Notes under the pieces: generated by a model
Database searches by the model: none
Seen by the model: only the letters and a program-made list of their open reading frames with translations
Told to the model about the DNA's origin: nothing
NCBI GenBank assembly: GCA_017409455.1
Contig: JAFQSS010000004.1
Location: forward strand, 1-52,711
Reading direction: 5' to 3'
Length of the DNA: 52,711 nucleotides
From: Clostridia bacterium
GTDB taxonomy: Bacteria > Bacillota > Clostridia > TANB77 > CAG-508
Translations under genes and position numbers: made by a program
In this document: positions 15,972 through 24,096 of the stretch, piece after piece
Layout of the letters: every line of letters starts with the position of its first letter
Numbering within the stretch: position 1 is the first letter of the stretch

Positions 15972-17756
15972 TTATCTTTTATTTTTTATTTTTTTAGCTA
16001 AACTATCATTTATTCCTTTCACTTTTGTCAATTCTTCAATACTTGCATTTCTAATTTTTTCAACACTACCAAATTGTTTTAATAATGCTAGTTTTTTAAC
16101 TTTTCCAATACCTTCAATTTCATCCAATTCTGATTTTGTTATATTTTCATCTCTTAATTTTCTATGATAAGAAATTGCTGTATCATGAACTTCATCTTGA
16201 AATTTAGTAATTAAGTTCTTTAAGTTTTCTGATATTTCTAACTCACGATGCTTTTCATCCATTAATGCTCTTGTTTGATGTTTATCATTTTTAACCATTC
16301 CAAAAACTGGTATGTTTATTTCGTATTTTTCAATTGCTGTTTTTATGGCTCTAATTTGTGTAATTCCTCCATCTGCAAATATAACATCTGGCAATCTTCC
16401 AAAACCACTTGAATTACTGTCTATTGAATGTTTTAATCTTCTTGTTACAACTTCTTCCATACATCTTGGATCATCTTGTCCATATACTGTTTTTATTTTG
16501 AAACGTCTTGACATATTTCTTTTTACTTCTCCATCTATCATTACACACATTCCGGCAACAATATATTCTCCTGAAATATTTGATATATCAAATGTTTCGA
16601 TTTTTCTTGGTAACTTATCTAATCCAAGAACTTCTTTTAATTCTACTAATATTTCACTTCTATCTCTTTCTTTGTTTTCTAGTGTGATTTTAGCATTATT
16701 ATCTGCCATTTCTACAAATCTTAATTTTTCACCCTTTTTAGGAGACTTTAATTCTACTTTCCTTCCAGCTTCTTTACTTAGCCATTCTTCAATTGCATTT
16801 TTATCTTCTAATTCTTCTCTTACCATTATTTTATTTGGAAGAGTTTGCGCATCTATATAATATTGCTTTATGAAACCAGATATTATCTCTTTATCATCCA
16901 TTTCCTTCAAATCTGGAAAAAAGTAATGTTCTCTCCCAACCATTTTACTTCCACGAACAAAGAAAATTTCAATACAAACTTCCATTTCAGATTTTGCAAT
17001 TCCAATAACATCAATATTATTTTCTGTAATATTTGAAACTTTTTGCTTTTCATTAACTCTTTCAATTGCTAACATTCTATCTCTTATATAAGCTGCTTTT
17101 TCAAAATTCATATTATTGGCTTCTTCTAACATCTGATTTTGCAAATCTTTTAAGACTTTATCCACTTTTCCTTCCAAAATGTCTATAATTTCATCTATCT
17201 GTTTTCTATAATCTTCTTTTGATATATAACCCATACAAGGTCCTAAACATCTATTTATGTGATAATTTAGACAAGCTCTTGTTTCTGACCTAAAGTTTTT
17301 GCATTGGCGAATTTTATATTTTTGTTTTATAAAATCTAGCATTTCCTTCGCTGCACCTGGATTTGCATATGGTCCAAAGTATTTTGACCCGTCATTTACA
17401 ACTTTTCTCGTAATAATTACATTAGGATAATCCGATTTTACGTCTATTTTTATATAGGGATATGTTTTATCATCTTTTAATAATACATTAAATCTTGGAC
17501 GATTTTTCTTTATTAAATTACATTCTAATATAAGAGCTTCTGCCTCATTATCTACAACTATATATTCAAAATGGTCTATTAATGAAACCATTCTTTTTAT
17601 TCTCTCTGTTTTTTCTGTTTTTCTAAAATATGATCTTACTCTATTTTTTAAATTAACAGCTTTTCCAACATATATAATTTTATCTTCTACATCTCTCATA
17701 ATGTATACTCCTGGTTTATCAGGCAACATTTTTAGTTGTTCTTCTATATTAAACAT
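15972..17756 (-). CDS. uvrC: excinuclease ABC subunit C
   Basis: 594 aa, usual length. UvrC makes both incisions around damage in nucleotide excision repair, recruited by UvrB. Domains: GIY-YIG nuclease at residues 12-90 (PGVYIM, YVGKAVNLKNRVRSYF), UVR motif near 200-235 (NMNFEKAAYIRDRM), RNase H-like C-terminal nuclease (FDISNISG, IFADGG), and a helix-hairpin-helix pair at the end. AATGGAGGGATAAA precedes the ATG. Divergent from glmS; the two promoters share a symmetric element. Confidence 0.97.
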   Translation of the reverse strand: MFNIEEQLKMLPDKPGVYIMRDVEDKIIYVGKAVNLKNRVRSYFRKTEKTERIKRMVSLIDHFEYIVVDNEAEALILECNLIKKNRPRFNVLLKDDKTYPYIKIDVKSDYPNVIITRKVVNDGSKYFGPYANPGAAKEMLDFIKQKYKIRQCKNFRSETRACLNYHINRCLGPCMGYISKEDYRKQIDEIIDILEGKVDKVLKDLQNQMLEEANNMNFEKAAYIRDRMLAIERVNEKQKVSNITENNIDVIGIAKSEMEVCIEIFFVRGSKMVGREHYFFPDLKEMDDKEIISGFIKQYYIDAQTLPNKIMVREELEDKNAIEEWLSKEAGRKVELKSPKKGEKLRFVEMADNNAKITLENKERDRSEILVELKEVLGLDKLPRKIETFDISNISGEYIVAGMCVMIDGEVKRNMSRRFKIKTVYGQDDPRCMEEVVTRRLKHSIDSNSSGFGRLPDVIFADGGITQIRAIKTAIEKYEINIPVFGMVKNDKHQTRALMDEKHRELEISENLKNLITKFQDEVHDTAISYHRKLRDENITKSELDEIEGIGKVKKLALLKQFGSVEKIRNASIEELTKVKGINDSLAKKIKNKR

Positions 17757-17793
17757 TTTATCCCTCCATTCTTTTGTCTTTTCTTACTCTATT

Positions 17794-17822
17794 ATGATAC
17801 ACTATTTTTATCTAATTTGCAA
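17794..17822 (-). promoter_or_regulatory. uvrC promoter
   Basis: On the minus strand: TTGCAA (17817-17822), 17-base spacer, TATCAT (17794-17799), about 40 bases upstream of the uvrC start. Confidence 0.6.
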
Positions 17823-17837
17823 TAGAAACTATTGCAA
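17817..17837. promoter_or_regulatory. symmetric element between uvrC and glmS promoters
   Basis: TTGCAATAG-AAA-CTATTGCAA is a perfect 9-bp inverted repeat. Its ends are the -35 boxes of both divergent promoters, so one bound protein could block both. Confidence 0.5.
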
Positions 17838-17860
17838 CATTTTACATTTTGTTGTAATAT
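17832..17860 (+). promoter_or_regulatory. glmS promoter
   Basis: TTGCAA (17832-17837), 17-base spacer, TAATAT (17855-17860), about 35 bases before the ribozyme begins. Confidence 0.6.
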
Positions 17861-17890
17861 AATATGGTAAATTGAAACATAATAAATAAA

Positions 17891-18043
17891 AAATAAGCGC
17901 CAGGACACTAAAAAATATTGTGTTGACGAGGTCTAGAGTTATCGAAACATTCGGCGGATGCTCTAGTGGTTCACTTAAGCCATAGTATCAAATAAAAAAT
18001 AGTAGTAATACTATAACAGAGGTTGATACATAAGTATATGTTT
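17891..18043 (+). ncRNA. glmS ribozyme riboswitch
   Basis: Self-cleaving leader that uses glucosamine-6-phosphate as cofactor and so lowers glmS mRNA when product is plentiful. The conserved core is readable in order: AAGCGCCAGGAC, GTTGACGAGG, ATCGAAACATTCGGCGGATG, CTCTAGTGGTTCACTTAAGC and ACAGAGGTTGATAC. Cleavage is expected between A17896 and G17897. It sits 37 bases before the glmS start, as usual for this class. Confidence 0.95.
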
Positions 18044-18079
18044 CAATTCCACAAATTATTTATATAAGGAGGATTCACT

Positions 18080-19921
18080 ATGTGTGGAATTATTGGTTAC
18101 ATAGGAGCACAAAAAGCCACTCCTATTCTTATTAATGGGCTTTTAAGATTAGAATACAGAGGTTATGACTCAGCAGGTATTTCTACTATGGAAAAAAATG
18201 GACTTTCTGTTATGAAAGATAAAGGTAGAGTAAAAAATCTTTATGATTTGGATGGTATTAATGACTTAGAAGGAACAATTGGTATAGCTCATACAAGATG
18301 GGCTACTCACGGAAAACCTTCTAAGGAGAACTCTCACCCACATCTAGATAATAGTAAAACATTTGCAGTCGTTCATAATGGTATTATTGAAAATTATAAT
18401 GATTTAAGAGCTTTCTTAATAGAGAATGGATATACTTTCTATTCTCAAACAGATACAGAAGTTATTCCAAATTTAATACATTATTATTATTCAAAAGATG
18501 CTGAAAAAGACGAATTTAAACTTTTACGAGCAGTTCAAAAAACATGTAAAGATTTGAAAGGAAGTTTTGCACTTCAAGTACTTTCAAAAGATTTACCTGA
18601 TAATATGCTTGTTGTTAGAAAAGACAGCCCTCTTGTAATTGGAAAGGGCAATGGAGAAAATTATATTTCTTCAGATATACCTGCAATATTATCATTTACA
18701 AAAGATTTCTATTTTTTGAATGATTATGAATTTGCTATATTATCAAGAGATAAAATTGACTTTTACGATATTGATTTGAATAAAATAACAAAAAAAATAA
18801 AAAGCATTGATTGGAATGCAAGTGCTGCAGATAAAAATGGATATGAAGATTATATGTTAAAGGAAATCTTTGAACAACCAAATGCAATACGAGAAACTAT
18901 AGGCTCTCATTTACCAGAAAACGAACGTTGCACTTTTGAAAATTTAAATTTTAGTAAAGCATTTTTACAAAGTATAAATAAAATATATATAGTAGCTTGT
19001 GGTACAGCTATGCATGCTGGGCTTACTGGAAAAATTGCAATTGAACAGCTTTGTAATATCCCTGTAAGTGTTGATATAGCTTCAGAGTTTAGATATAGAA
19101 ATCCTATTATAGATAAAAATACCTTATGTATTTATATTTCTCAATCAGGAGAAACAGCTGATACTATTGCAGCATTAAAATTATCAAAATCTAAAGGTGC
19201 AACAACTCTTGCTATATCAAATGTTATAGGAAGTTCTATTACAAGAGAAGCAGATTATTGTATTTATACTCATGCAGGTCCAGAAATTGCTGTTGCATCA
19301 ACAAAAGCTTATACATCACAAGTTATGCTACTTAATATTTTAGCAATTTACTTTGCTGAAATTTTAGAAAGTACTCCTTACTCAGAAATTGTTAAGATAA
19401 AAAATGAAATTTTATCTCTACCTGCAAAAGCTGAAACAACCTTAAAATGTTGTAATGAAATAAAAAATTTCGCTAAAAATATGTATCAAGAAAAAGATGT
19501 ATTTTTCTTAGGTAGAGGTGTTGATTACAATACATCCCTTGAAGCATCTCTAAAATTAAAAGAAATCTCATACATTCATTCAGAAGCTTATGCTGCTGGC
19601 GAATTAAAACACGGACCTATTGCTTTAATAGAGAATGGAATTACTGTAGTAAGTATCTTAACAGATGAACTTTTAGTAGAAAAAACTATTAGTAATATTC
19701 AAGAAGTTATTACTCGTGGTGCAAATACTTTAGTTATTACTAATAAAACTTTACCAAGTAATAATATTGATAAAATAGTACCTATTCCAGATACACATAC
19801 ATCACTTTCTTCTATCCTTTCTATTATTCCTTTGCAATTACTTGCTTATTATATTTCAAAGGAAAAAGGATTAGATGTTGATAAACCTAGAAACTTAGCA
19901 AAATCAGTAACAGTAGAATAA
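18080..19921 (+). CDS. glmS: glutamine-fructose-6-phosphate aminotransferase (isomerising)
   Basis: 613 aa. Makes glucosamine-6-phosphate from fructose-6-phosphate and glutamine, the entry step to UDP-GlcNAc for peptidoglycan. The N-terminal nucleophile is C2 (MCGIIGYIG), followed by the glutaminase motifs HTRWATHGKP and HNGIIENY; two SIS domains fill the C-terminal half (CGTAMHAG, SQSGETADT, GRGVDYNTSLEASLKLKEI), ending in KSVTVE. ATAAGGAGGATTCACT precedes the ATG. Controlled by the glmS ribozyme upstream. Confidence 0.98.
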   Translation: MCGIIGYIGAQKATPILINGLLRLEYRGYDSAGISTMEKNGLSVMKDKGRVKNLYDLDGINDLEGTIGIAHTRWATHGKPSKENSHPHLDNSKTFAVVHNGIIENYNDLRAFLIENGYTFYSQTDTEVIPNLIHYYYSKDAEKDEFKLLRAVQKTCKDLKGSFALQVLSKDLPDNMLVVRKDSPLVIGKGNGENYISSDIPAILSFTKDFYFLNDYEFAILSRDKIDFYDIDLNKITKKIKSIDWNASAADKNGYEDYMLKEIFEQPNAIRETIGSHLPENERCTFENLNFSKAFLQSINKIYIVACGTAMHAGLTGKIAIEQLCNIPVSVDIASEFRYRNPIIDKNTLCIYISQSGETADTIAALKLSKSKGATTLAISNVIGSSITREADYCIYTHAGPEIAVASTKAYTSQVMLLNILAIYFAEILESTPYSEIVKIKNEILSLPAKAETTLKCCNEIKNFAKNMYQEKDVFFLGRGVDYNTSLEASLKLKEISYIHSEAYAAGELKHGPIALIENGITVVSILTDELLVEKTISNIQEVITRGANTLVITNKTLPSNNIDKIVPIPDTHTSLSSILSIIPLQLLAYYISKEKGLDVDKPRNLAKSVTVE

Positions 19922-19923
19922 AA

Positions 19924-19957
19924 AAAAATTACCTCGGAGACGGGGTAATCTTTTTTA
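19924..19957. terminator. bidirectional terminator between glmS and M23 gene
   Basis: ATTACCTC pairs with GGGGTAAT (one G-T pair), with an A run before and T run after. Serves convergent glmS and the M23 peptidase gene. Confidence 0.75.
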
Positions 19958-20941
19958 TTTGTATAAATAATTTTGTGGATTTAATGCTTTTCCATTTAAT
20001 CTTACTTCTAAATGTAAATGGTTACCTGTTGAATTTCCTGTTGAACCAACTGTTGCAATAACATCTCCTGCATTAACTTGTTGACCTACAGTTCCATATA
20101 ATTCTGTACAATGCGCATACCAAGTTTCGACACCATTTCCGTGAGAAACTTTAATTAGGTTACCATATGAACCATTCCAGCCTGCAAAAGTTACTGTTCC
20201 TGAATTTACTGCTTTAATTGGAGTGCCTTGAGGACATGCAATATCTGTTCCTGTATGTGCACCTGATCTTATACCACTTACATGACCAAATCTTGATGTT
20301 ATTCTTCCTTGTACTGGCGTTACTGCTAATAAGATTCCATTTACTATTGGTTTCTTAGTTTTTTGATCTATTTTTATAAGTTTTGCTACTTTTTGTTCAA
20401 TTTTTGCTTGTGCAACTTGAACACTTTCTAATGTCACAGAATTAATATCCTCTGTATAATTTTCTGTAATTGCTAAATCCAATTTTATAGTTTTATTTTT
20501 GTTTTCTTCTTTTATTTCGTTTACAGATTCTTGTGCTTCTTCAATATTGTCTACTAATCCTATAGTTTCATTATTTAAGATAACTGCATAATATTTATAC
20601 ATTATTTTCGCATTTTCTTTTAATGCTATAATTATTTCTTCTTCGTTAGTTTCTTGTTCTCTGCTTACTAATTTTAATTCATAATTTGGCATTTCATCTA
20701 ATGAAACAAAATCAATATTTTTTCCTTCCATTCCTATAACTTCTTGTTGTATTCTATTATCAAATTCTGTTCCACTTTCTACATAACCTATTTCTTGTCC
20801 TGATAAAGTTACTTTATATGTTGGTTTATATTTCAATAAAATAATCGCTGTTATTAACCCTAATGCAACTGCCATTATGCTAAATAGTTTGCACATTTCT
20901 TTAGTATAGTATTTTATCTTTCTTTTTAAAATAATATACAC
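19955..20941 (-). CDS. membrane-anchored M23 peptidase
   Basis: About 328 aa. One N-terminal membrane segment (SIMAVALGLITAIILL), a ~170-residue extracellular spacer, and a C-terminal M23 LytM domain with HTGTD and NHLHLEVR supplying the zinc ligands. Such proteins cut peptide cross-links in peptidoglycan or activate other hydrolases, including in sporulation. The start is uncertain: AAAAGGAGA lies right before the GTG at 20941, too close for ideal spacing; an ATT is better placed, and ATG 20896 would trim the basic tail. An upstream ATG at 21016 lacks a ribosome site. Confidence 0.85.
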   Translation of the reverse strand: MYIILKRKIKYYTKEMCKLFSIMAVALGLITAIILLKYKPTYKVTLSGQEIGYVESGTEFDNRIQQEVIGMEGKNIDFVSLDEMPNYELKLVSREQETNEEEIIIALKENAKIMYKYYAVILNNETIGLVDNIEEAQESVNEIKEENKNKTIKLDLAITENYTEDINSVTLESVQVAQAKIEQKVAKLIKIDQKTKKPIVNGILLAVTPVQGRITSRFGHVSGIRSGAHTGTDIACPQGTPIKAVNSGTVTFAGWNGSYGNLIKVSHGNGVETWYAHCTELYGTVGQQVNAGDVIATVGSTGNSTGNHLHLEVRLNGKALNPQNYLYK

Positions 20942-21183
20942 TCTCCTTTTTTGCGCGACAAGAATAATTATACCATATTTTTGCTCATTTTGCAAATTTT
21001 GTATCCTTGATTTCACTTTTTTAAGCCTTTTTGCCCCTTTTTTTCTTTGATTTTCCTTTGATATGTTTATAGTTTACTCATTTTTCCTCGTTTTTATTCA
21101 TTTTTTCGACTTTTTTCGATGTATGTTGAAAAAAACCGAAAACTATGGTATATTTAATTATATTAAATAAAAGGATTTATATT

Positions 21184-22035
21184 ATGAGAAAATTAAATGT
21201 ACCAGAAAAATATAATGGAAAAAAACTTACAAAATTCATATTGGATAGTTTCCCTCATTTATCACCAAATATGTTATATAAAGCATTAAGACAAAAAGAT
21301 ATCAAAATTGATGGAACTAGAACAAATAAGGATTGCACTATATATGGGGGTAGTGAAATTCTTATTTATATCACAGATGATTTGCTTTGCCCTACTGTAA
21401 ATTTAGATATTATATTTGAAGATGAAAATATATTCATTATTAATAAACCTGCATGTTTGGAAGTTACTGGTGAAGATAGTTTGACTAGTATTGTTCACAC
21501 CAAATACTCTAATTCTAGTTTTCTACCTATGCCTTGCCATAGACTTGACAGAAATACTACTGGTTTAGTTTTATTTGCCAAAAATGAAGATTCTTTAAAT
21601 ATATTGCTTGATAAATTCAAAAATCATGAAATTAGTAAGAAATATTTAGCATTAGTTTATGGCATTCCTAAAGTCAAGAAAGCTAGATTAGAAAGTTTTT
21701 TATTCAAAGATAATAAAAAATCTTTGGTGTATATTTCAGATGAGTTTAAAATAGGATATTTAAAAATTATAACTTCATATTCTGTTTTGGAAGAATATGA
21801 TAATAATTCTGCTTTATTAGAAGTTGAAATAGAAACTGGTAGAACACATCAAATTCGTGCTCATTTGGCTCATATAGGCCATCCAATTATTGGAGATGGT
21901 AAATATGGTATCAATTCTGTTAATAAAGATTTTGGCTTTAAATTTCAACAATTAAAAGCATATAATCTAAAATTTGAGTTTAAGACTGATAGCGGAATTC
22001 TAAATTATTTAAATGGTCAAAGTTTTAAAATCTAG
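21184..22035 (+). CDS. RluA-family pseudouridine synthase with S4-like domain
   Basis: 283 aa. N-terminal S4-like RNA-binding region (GKKLTKFILDSFP to GGSEILIYI, residues 9-65), then the catalytic domain with the key Asp in CHRLDRNTTGLVLFAKN and the later GRTHQIRAHLAHIGHP. Pseudouridine synthase for rRNA; the exact site is not clear. Start chosen at 21184 because AAAAGGATTTATATT precedes it. Second RluA paralogue in the window, only moderately similar to the one at 13.3-14.0 kb. Confidence 0.92.
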   Translation: MRKLNVPEKYNGKKLTKFILDSFPHLSPNMLYKALRQKDIKIDGTRTNKDCTIYGGSEILIYITDDLLCPTVNLDIIFEDENIFIINKPACLEVTGEDSLTSIVHTKYSNSSFLPMPCHRLDRNTTGLVLFAKNEDSLNILLDKFKNHEISKKYLALVYGIPKVKKARLESFLFKDNKKSLVYISDEFKIGYLKIITSYSVLEEYDNNSALLEVEIETGRTHQIRAHLAHIGHPIIGDGKYGINSVNKDFGFKFQQLKAYNLKFEFKTDSGILNYLNGQSFKI

Positions 22036-22061
22036 ACTTTTATGTTTTTTTGTAGTATAAT
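22033..22061 (+). promoter_or_regulatory. promoter of tRNA-Gly
   Basis: TAGACT (22033-22038), 17-base spacer, TATAAT (22056-22061), 15 bases before the mature tRNA. The -35 box overlaps the stop codon of the pseudouridine synthase gene. Confidence 0.6.
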
Positions 22062-22076
22062 ATCTTTATACTATGT

Positions 22077-22150
22077 GCGGGTATAGTTTAGTGGTAGAAT
22101 ACCATGCTTCCGACCTGGTTGCGCGAGTTCGATTCTCGCTACCCGCTCCA
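22077..22150 (+). tRNA. tRNA-Gly (anticodon TCC), atypical anticodon arm
   Basis: 74 nt with encoded CCA. Acceptor GCGGGTA pairs with TACCCGC; T arm GCGAG-TTCGATT-CTCGC. Anticodon loop CTTCCGA gives TCC. The anticodon stem CCATG/CCTGG has a T-C mismatch at 30-40 and G instead of A at 37, unlike the usual CCAGC/GCTGG stem with loop CTTCCAA. Confidence 0.85.
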
Positions 22151-22187
22151 ACTTTATGCATGTTAGAACCATAATAAAGAAAAATTA

Positions 22188-22216
22188 TTGACAAAACACT
22201 AAAATATTAGTATAAT
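22188..22216 (+). promoter_or_regulatory. promoter of the antisense RNA
   Basis: Consensus promoter: TTGACA (22188-22193), 17-base spacer, TATAAT (22211-22216), with no open reading frame behind it. Confidence 0.8.
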
Positions 22217-22222
22217 AAAAAT

Positions 22223-22310
22223 AGGAAGTGAAGAACCACAAACGTGGTTTGCCGATTAATATGTAAAAAACACATCTACAACGGTCAAATTACAGATGTG
22301 TTTTTTTATT
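22223..22310 (+). ncRNA. putative type I antitoxin RNA
   Basis: Predicted ~85-nt transcript from a consensus promoter to a T-run terminator (CACATCT...AGATGTG followed by eight T). It contains a 5' hairpin AACCAC-AAAC-GTGGTT and no ORF with a ribosome site. It converges on a 36-aa hydrophobic ORF on the other strand; the two transcripts should overlap in the shared terminator stem. The CAAAC of its hairpin loop is complementary to a GTTTG loop in the toxin mRNA leader. Confidence 0.65.
22270..22308. terminator. shared bidirectional terminator of the TA locus
   Basis: AAAACACATCT pairs with AGATGTGTTTT around a 17-base loop; A run on the left, T run on the right, so it works on both strands. 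Confidence 0.75.
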
Positions 22311-22312
22311 GT

Positions 22313-22423
22313 CTATTTGCTTAAAGTTATAACCAGTATAACTAATGCAAATACTATAATAGTTTCGACAACTAAGCCAAATAAAAGTAGATATATTATT
22401 TCTAACAAAATAGCTTCTATCAT
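22313..22423 (-). CDS. putative type I toxin, 36-aa hydrophobic peptide
   Basis: 36 aa beginning MIEAILLEIIYLLLFGLVVE and ending VILVITLSK; nearly all hydrophobic, one membrane span with an acidic N-terminus and a single C-terminal Lys. GAGGAGGTGGTGCT is a strong ribosome site. A promoter (22507-22535) lies ~85 bases upstream, leaving a leader with hairpins. A convergent small RNA overlaps its 3' end, the arrangement of Fst/par and TxpA-RatA loci, in which the peptide damages the membrane. Not a close sequence match to those toxins from memory, so the family is open. Confidence 0.7.
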   Translation of the reverse strand: MIEAILLEIIYLLLFGLVVETIIVFALVILVITLSK

Positions 22424-22506
22424 AGCACCACCTCCTCACTCGTGACACAAGTCACGGATTAAAAGTGGCAAACCACATCTGCTTATCTTCATTTCCTATG
22501 TTAGGT

Positions 22507-22535
22507 AGTATAACATAGGATTTTATAAAAATCAA
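22507..22535 (-). promoter_or_regulatory. promoter of the putative toxin
   Basis: Minus strand: TTGATT (22530-22535), 17-base spacer, TATACT (22507-22512). The leader then carries a GTGG-TTTG-CCAC hairpin and a CGTGACTTGTGTCACG hairpin just before the ribosome site, which could mask it. Confidence 0.65.
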
Positions 22536-22680
22536 TATAAAAAGAACAAATTTTTGCTACAAGTTGAAAATTTATATATATTATGATATAATAACCATCG
22601 TAATTATTCGTAGCTATGCGAACTATAATAATAATAGCAGTTTGAACATTCTCGTAAAACATTTGTTAGGAGGATAAAAT

Positions 22681-23046
22681 ATGAAAGAAATTGTAGTTGT
22701 TGATGACAACGAAATGTTTCTCAAAACCTTAAAGGATTTTGCTGAAAGCATAAGTAAAGACTTTAAGTGTACGGCATTTTCCAATCCAGTGGATGCATTA
22801 CGGTATGTGGTAGAGAAAAAAGAAATCCATGCTGTAATTTCTGATTATGAAATGCCTCAAATGAATGGTTTAACATTAGCCAAGAGAATCATTGAAGTTC
22901 TTCCTGCTGCAAAGGTAATTGTTATGAGTGGACACGACACTAATTATTTAAGAAAGCATGCTTTAAAAGCTGGAATTGATGAAAACAAAATTCGGCTCTT
23001 ATGCAAATCTAATATAATCAATTTGTCCGTGTTGCTAAACAGTTAA
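22681..23046 (+). CDS. stand-alone receiver (CheY-like) protein
   Basis: 121 aa, a single receiver domain with no output domain. VVVDDN at the start, phospho-acceptor D55 in ISDYEMPQMNG, Ser in VMSGHD, and Lys in LLCKSN are all present, so it should be phosphorylatable. TTAGGAGGATAAAAT precedes the ATG. No kinase lies nearby. Base composition is GC-richer than the neighbours, in line with an acquired segment. Confidence 0.85.
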   Translation: MKEIVVVDDNEMFLKTLKDFAESISKDFKCTAFSNPVDALRYVVEKKEIHAVISDYEMPQMNGLTLAKRIIEVLPAAKVIVMSGHDTNYLRKHALKAGIDENKIRLLCKSNIINLSVLLNS

Positions 23047-23049
23047 TCC

Positions 23050-23096
23050 TAAAATAGAAGGTATGTACATATCGGTATATATCTTCTGTTTTATTT
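23050..23096 (+). terminator. terminator after the receiver gene
   Basis: AGAAGGTAT pairs with ATATCTTCT (one G-T pair), then GTTTTATTTT. Confidence 0.5.
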
Positions 23097-23154
23097 TAAA
23101 TAAATAGGATTAAATTATTGAATAAATACAAAGTCTATGGATAGATTATAATCA

Positions 23155-23351
23155 AATAAATCGAATTATATAAAAACAGCATTACTTTGCAGATATATTT
23201 TTCGCATACCTGCTCCGTAACCGCTCTTAAAAGAATACACGGAAAAGATTACAGGCTTACTGCAGTAGTTACGTATGACAGTGCAAATGTGAACATCAAT
23301 CCACACGCAGTAATTCTTTGGATGGAATTACAAGCGGAATCAAAGACCTAG
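23155..23351 (+). pseudogene. remnant of a coding sequence, unrecognised
   Basis: A ~65-codon open stretch with no start codon, ending at TAG 23349-23351. Its middle reads like protein: RIHGKDYRLTAVVTYDSANV then NINPHAVILWMELQAESKT. I do not recognise it. Composition matches the following gene rather than the AT-rich core. It overlaps the beginning of the next ORF in another frame, so one or both are damaged or misjudged here. Confidence 0.35.
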
Positions 23352-24067
23352 AATCTTTGAATAAATTACTCAGAGATAGAGTAATTTATAATAAGCTTTT
23401 AGGTGGTGGCAAACTTAACAAGTATGTTATCTTTGGTAGATATTACCTTGATGAATTTGGTCAGGTATGGACACTGGGTGAGCAATACGAAATCCCTGGA
23501 ATGCCTATCGCTTGCACCCAAAGCACATTTAATCAGATTTACAATACAGTAAAGCCTGATAAATTTGCATCTTGGGAAGGTGTATGTGCTATTCCTTCTA
23601 AAGCTGATAATTGCCCTTGGTGTACAAAAGAATTTACTATTGAAGATGTTAAAACAGGAAGATTTGACACCATTAATGGCAAAATAGCCCACCGTGAATG
23701 TGCAAAGCAATATGAACATGAAAGGGAAATTGACAGAATTATTCATCAAATTATGGAATTTATCTATGAAGATGGATTAACATTTGAACTTCTTCCCAAT
23801 GGCTATTGCAGTCAGCCGTGTTGCGCACATAAACCTTGGTTTTTATGTCATACTCCTGATGGTGACATCGAAATCGGTTGGAGAAAAAGAGTTATATCGA
23901 TTGAATGGAAAGACAATTTCAAACCTTTCGATATGAGTATTTTTGAAAGCGAAGATGTTACTAAATGGAAACGTGGTATTCATGCGTGGGGAAGCGACAA
24001 AGCATATGAGTATATTAAAAAGGTAAAGGAATTTGTTAATCCTAAACCTGAAGAGAAAAAAGCTTAA
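23318..24067 (+). CDS. unknown protein with Zn-finger-like CPWC...HREC motif
   Basis: 249 aa as read, but the first ATG has no ribosome site and overlaps a coding remnant, so the N-terminus is doubtful; the convincing part begins near KYVIFGRYYLDEFGQVWTLG. A CPWC pair (near residue 99) and HREC (near 127) could bind one zinc ion; a second cluster CSQPCCAHKPWFLC follows. Composition is GC-richer than neighbours and the protein resembles nothing I can name, like many phage or integrative-element proteins. A terminator follows directly. Confidence 0.6.
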   Translation: MDGITSGIKDLESLNKLLRDRVIYNKLLGGGKLNKYVIFGRYYLDEFGQVWTLGEQYEIPGMPIACTQSTFNQIYNTVKPDKFASWEGVCAIPSKADNCPWCTKEFTIEDVKTGRFDTINGKIAHRECAKQYEHEREIDRIIHQIMEFIYEDGLTFELLPNGYCSQPCCAHKPWFLCHTPDGDIEIGWRKRVISIEWKDNFKPFDMSIFESEDVTKWKRGIHAWGSDKAYEYIKKVKEFVNPKPEEKKA

Positions 24068-24096
24068 AAGCAACATTACTAAGAAATTCAGCTGAA

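Noticed and set aside
20120-20130. Spo0A boxes (TTTCGACA-type 7-mers) at several sites, also near 22361 and 45385
   Set aside because: All lie inside coding sequences and are single short matches, so there is no support for function.
22600-22640. Possible att-like site TTCGTAGCTATGCGAA
   Set aside because: Imperfect short symmetry with no second copy and no integrase; likely part of the leader of the receiver gene.
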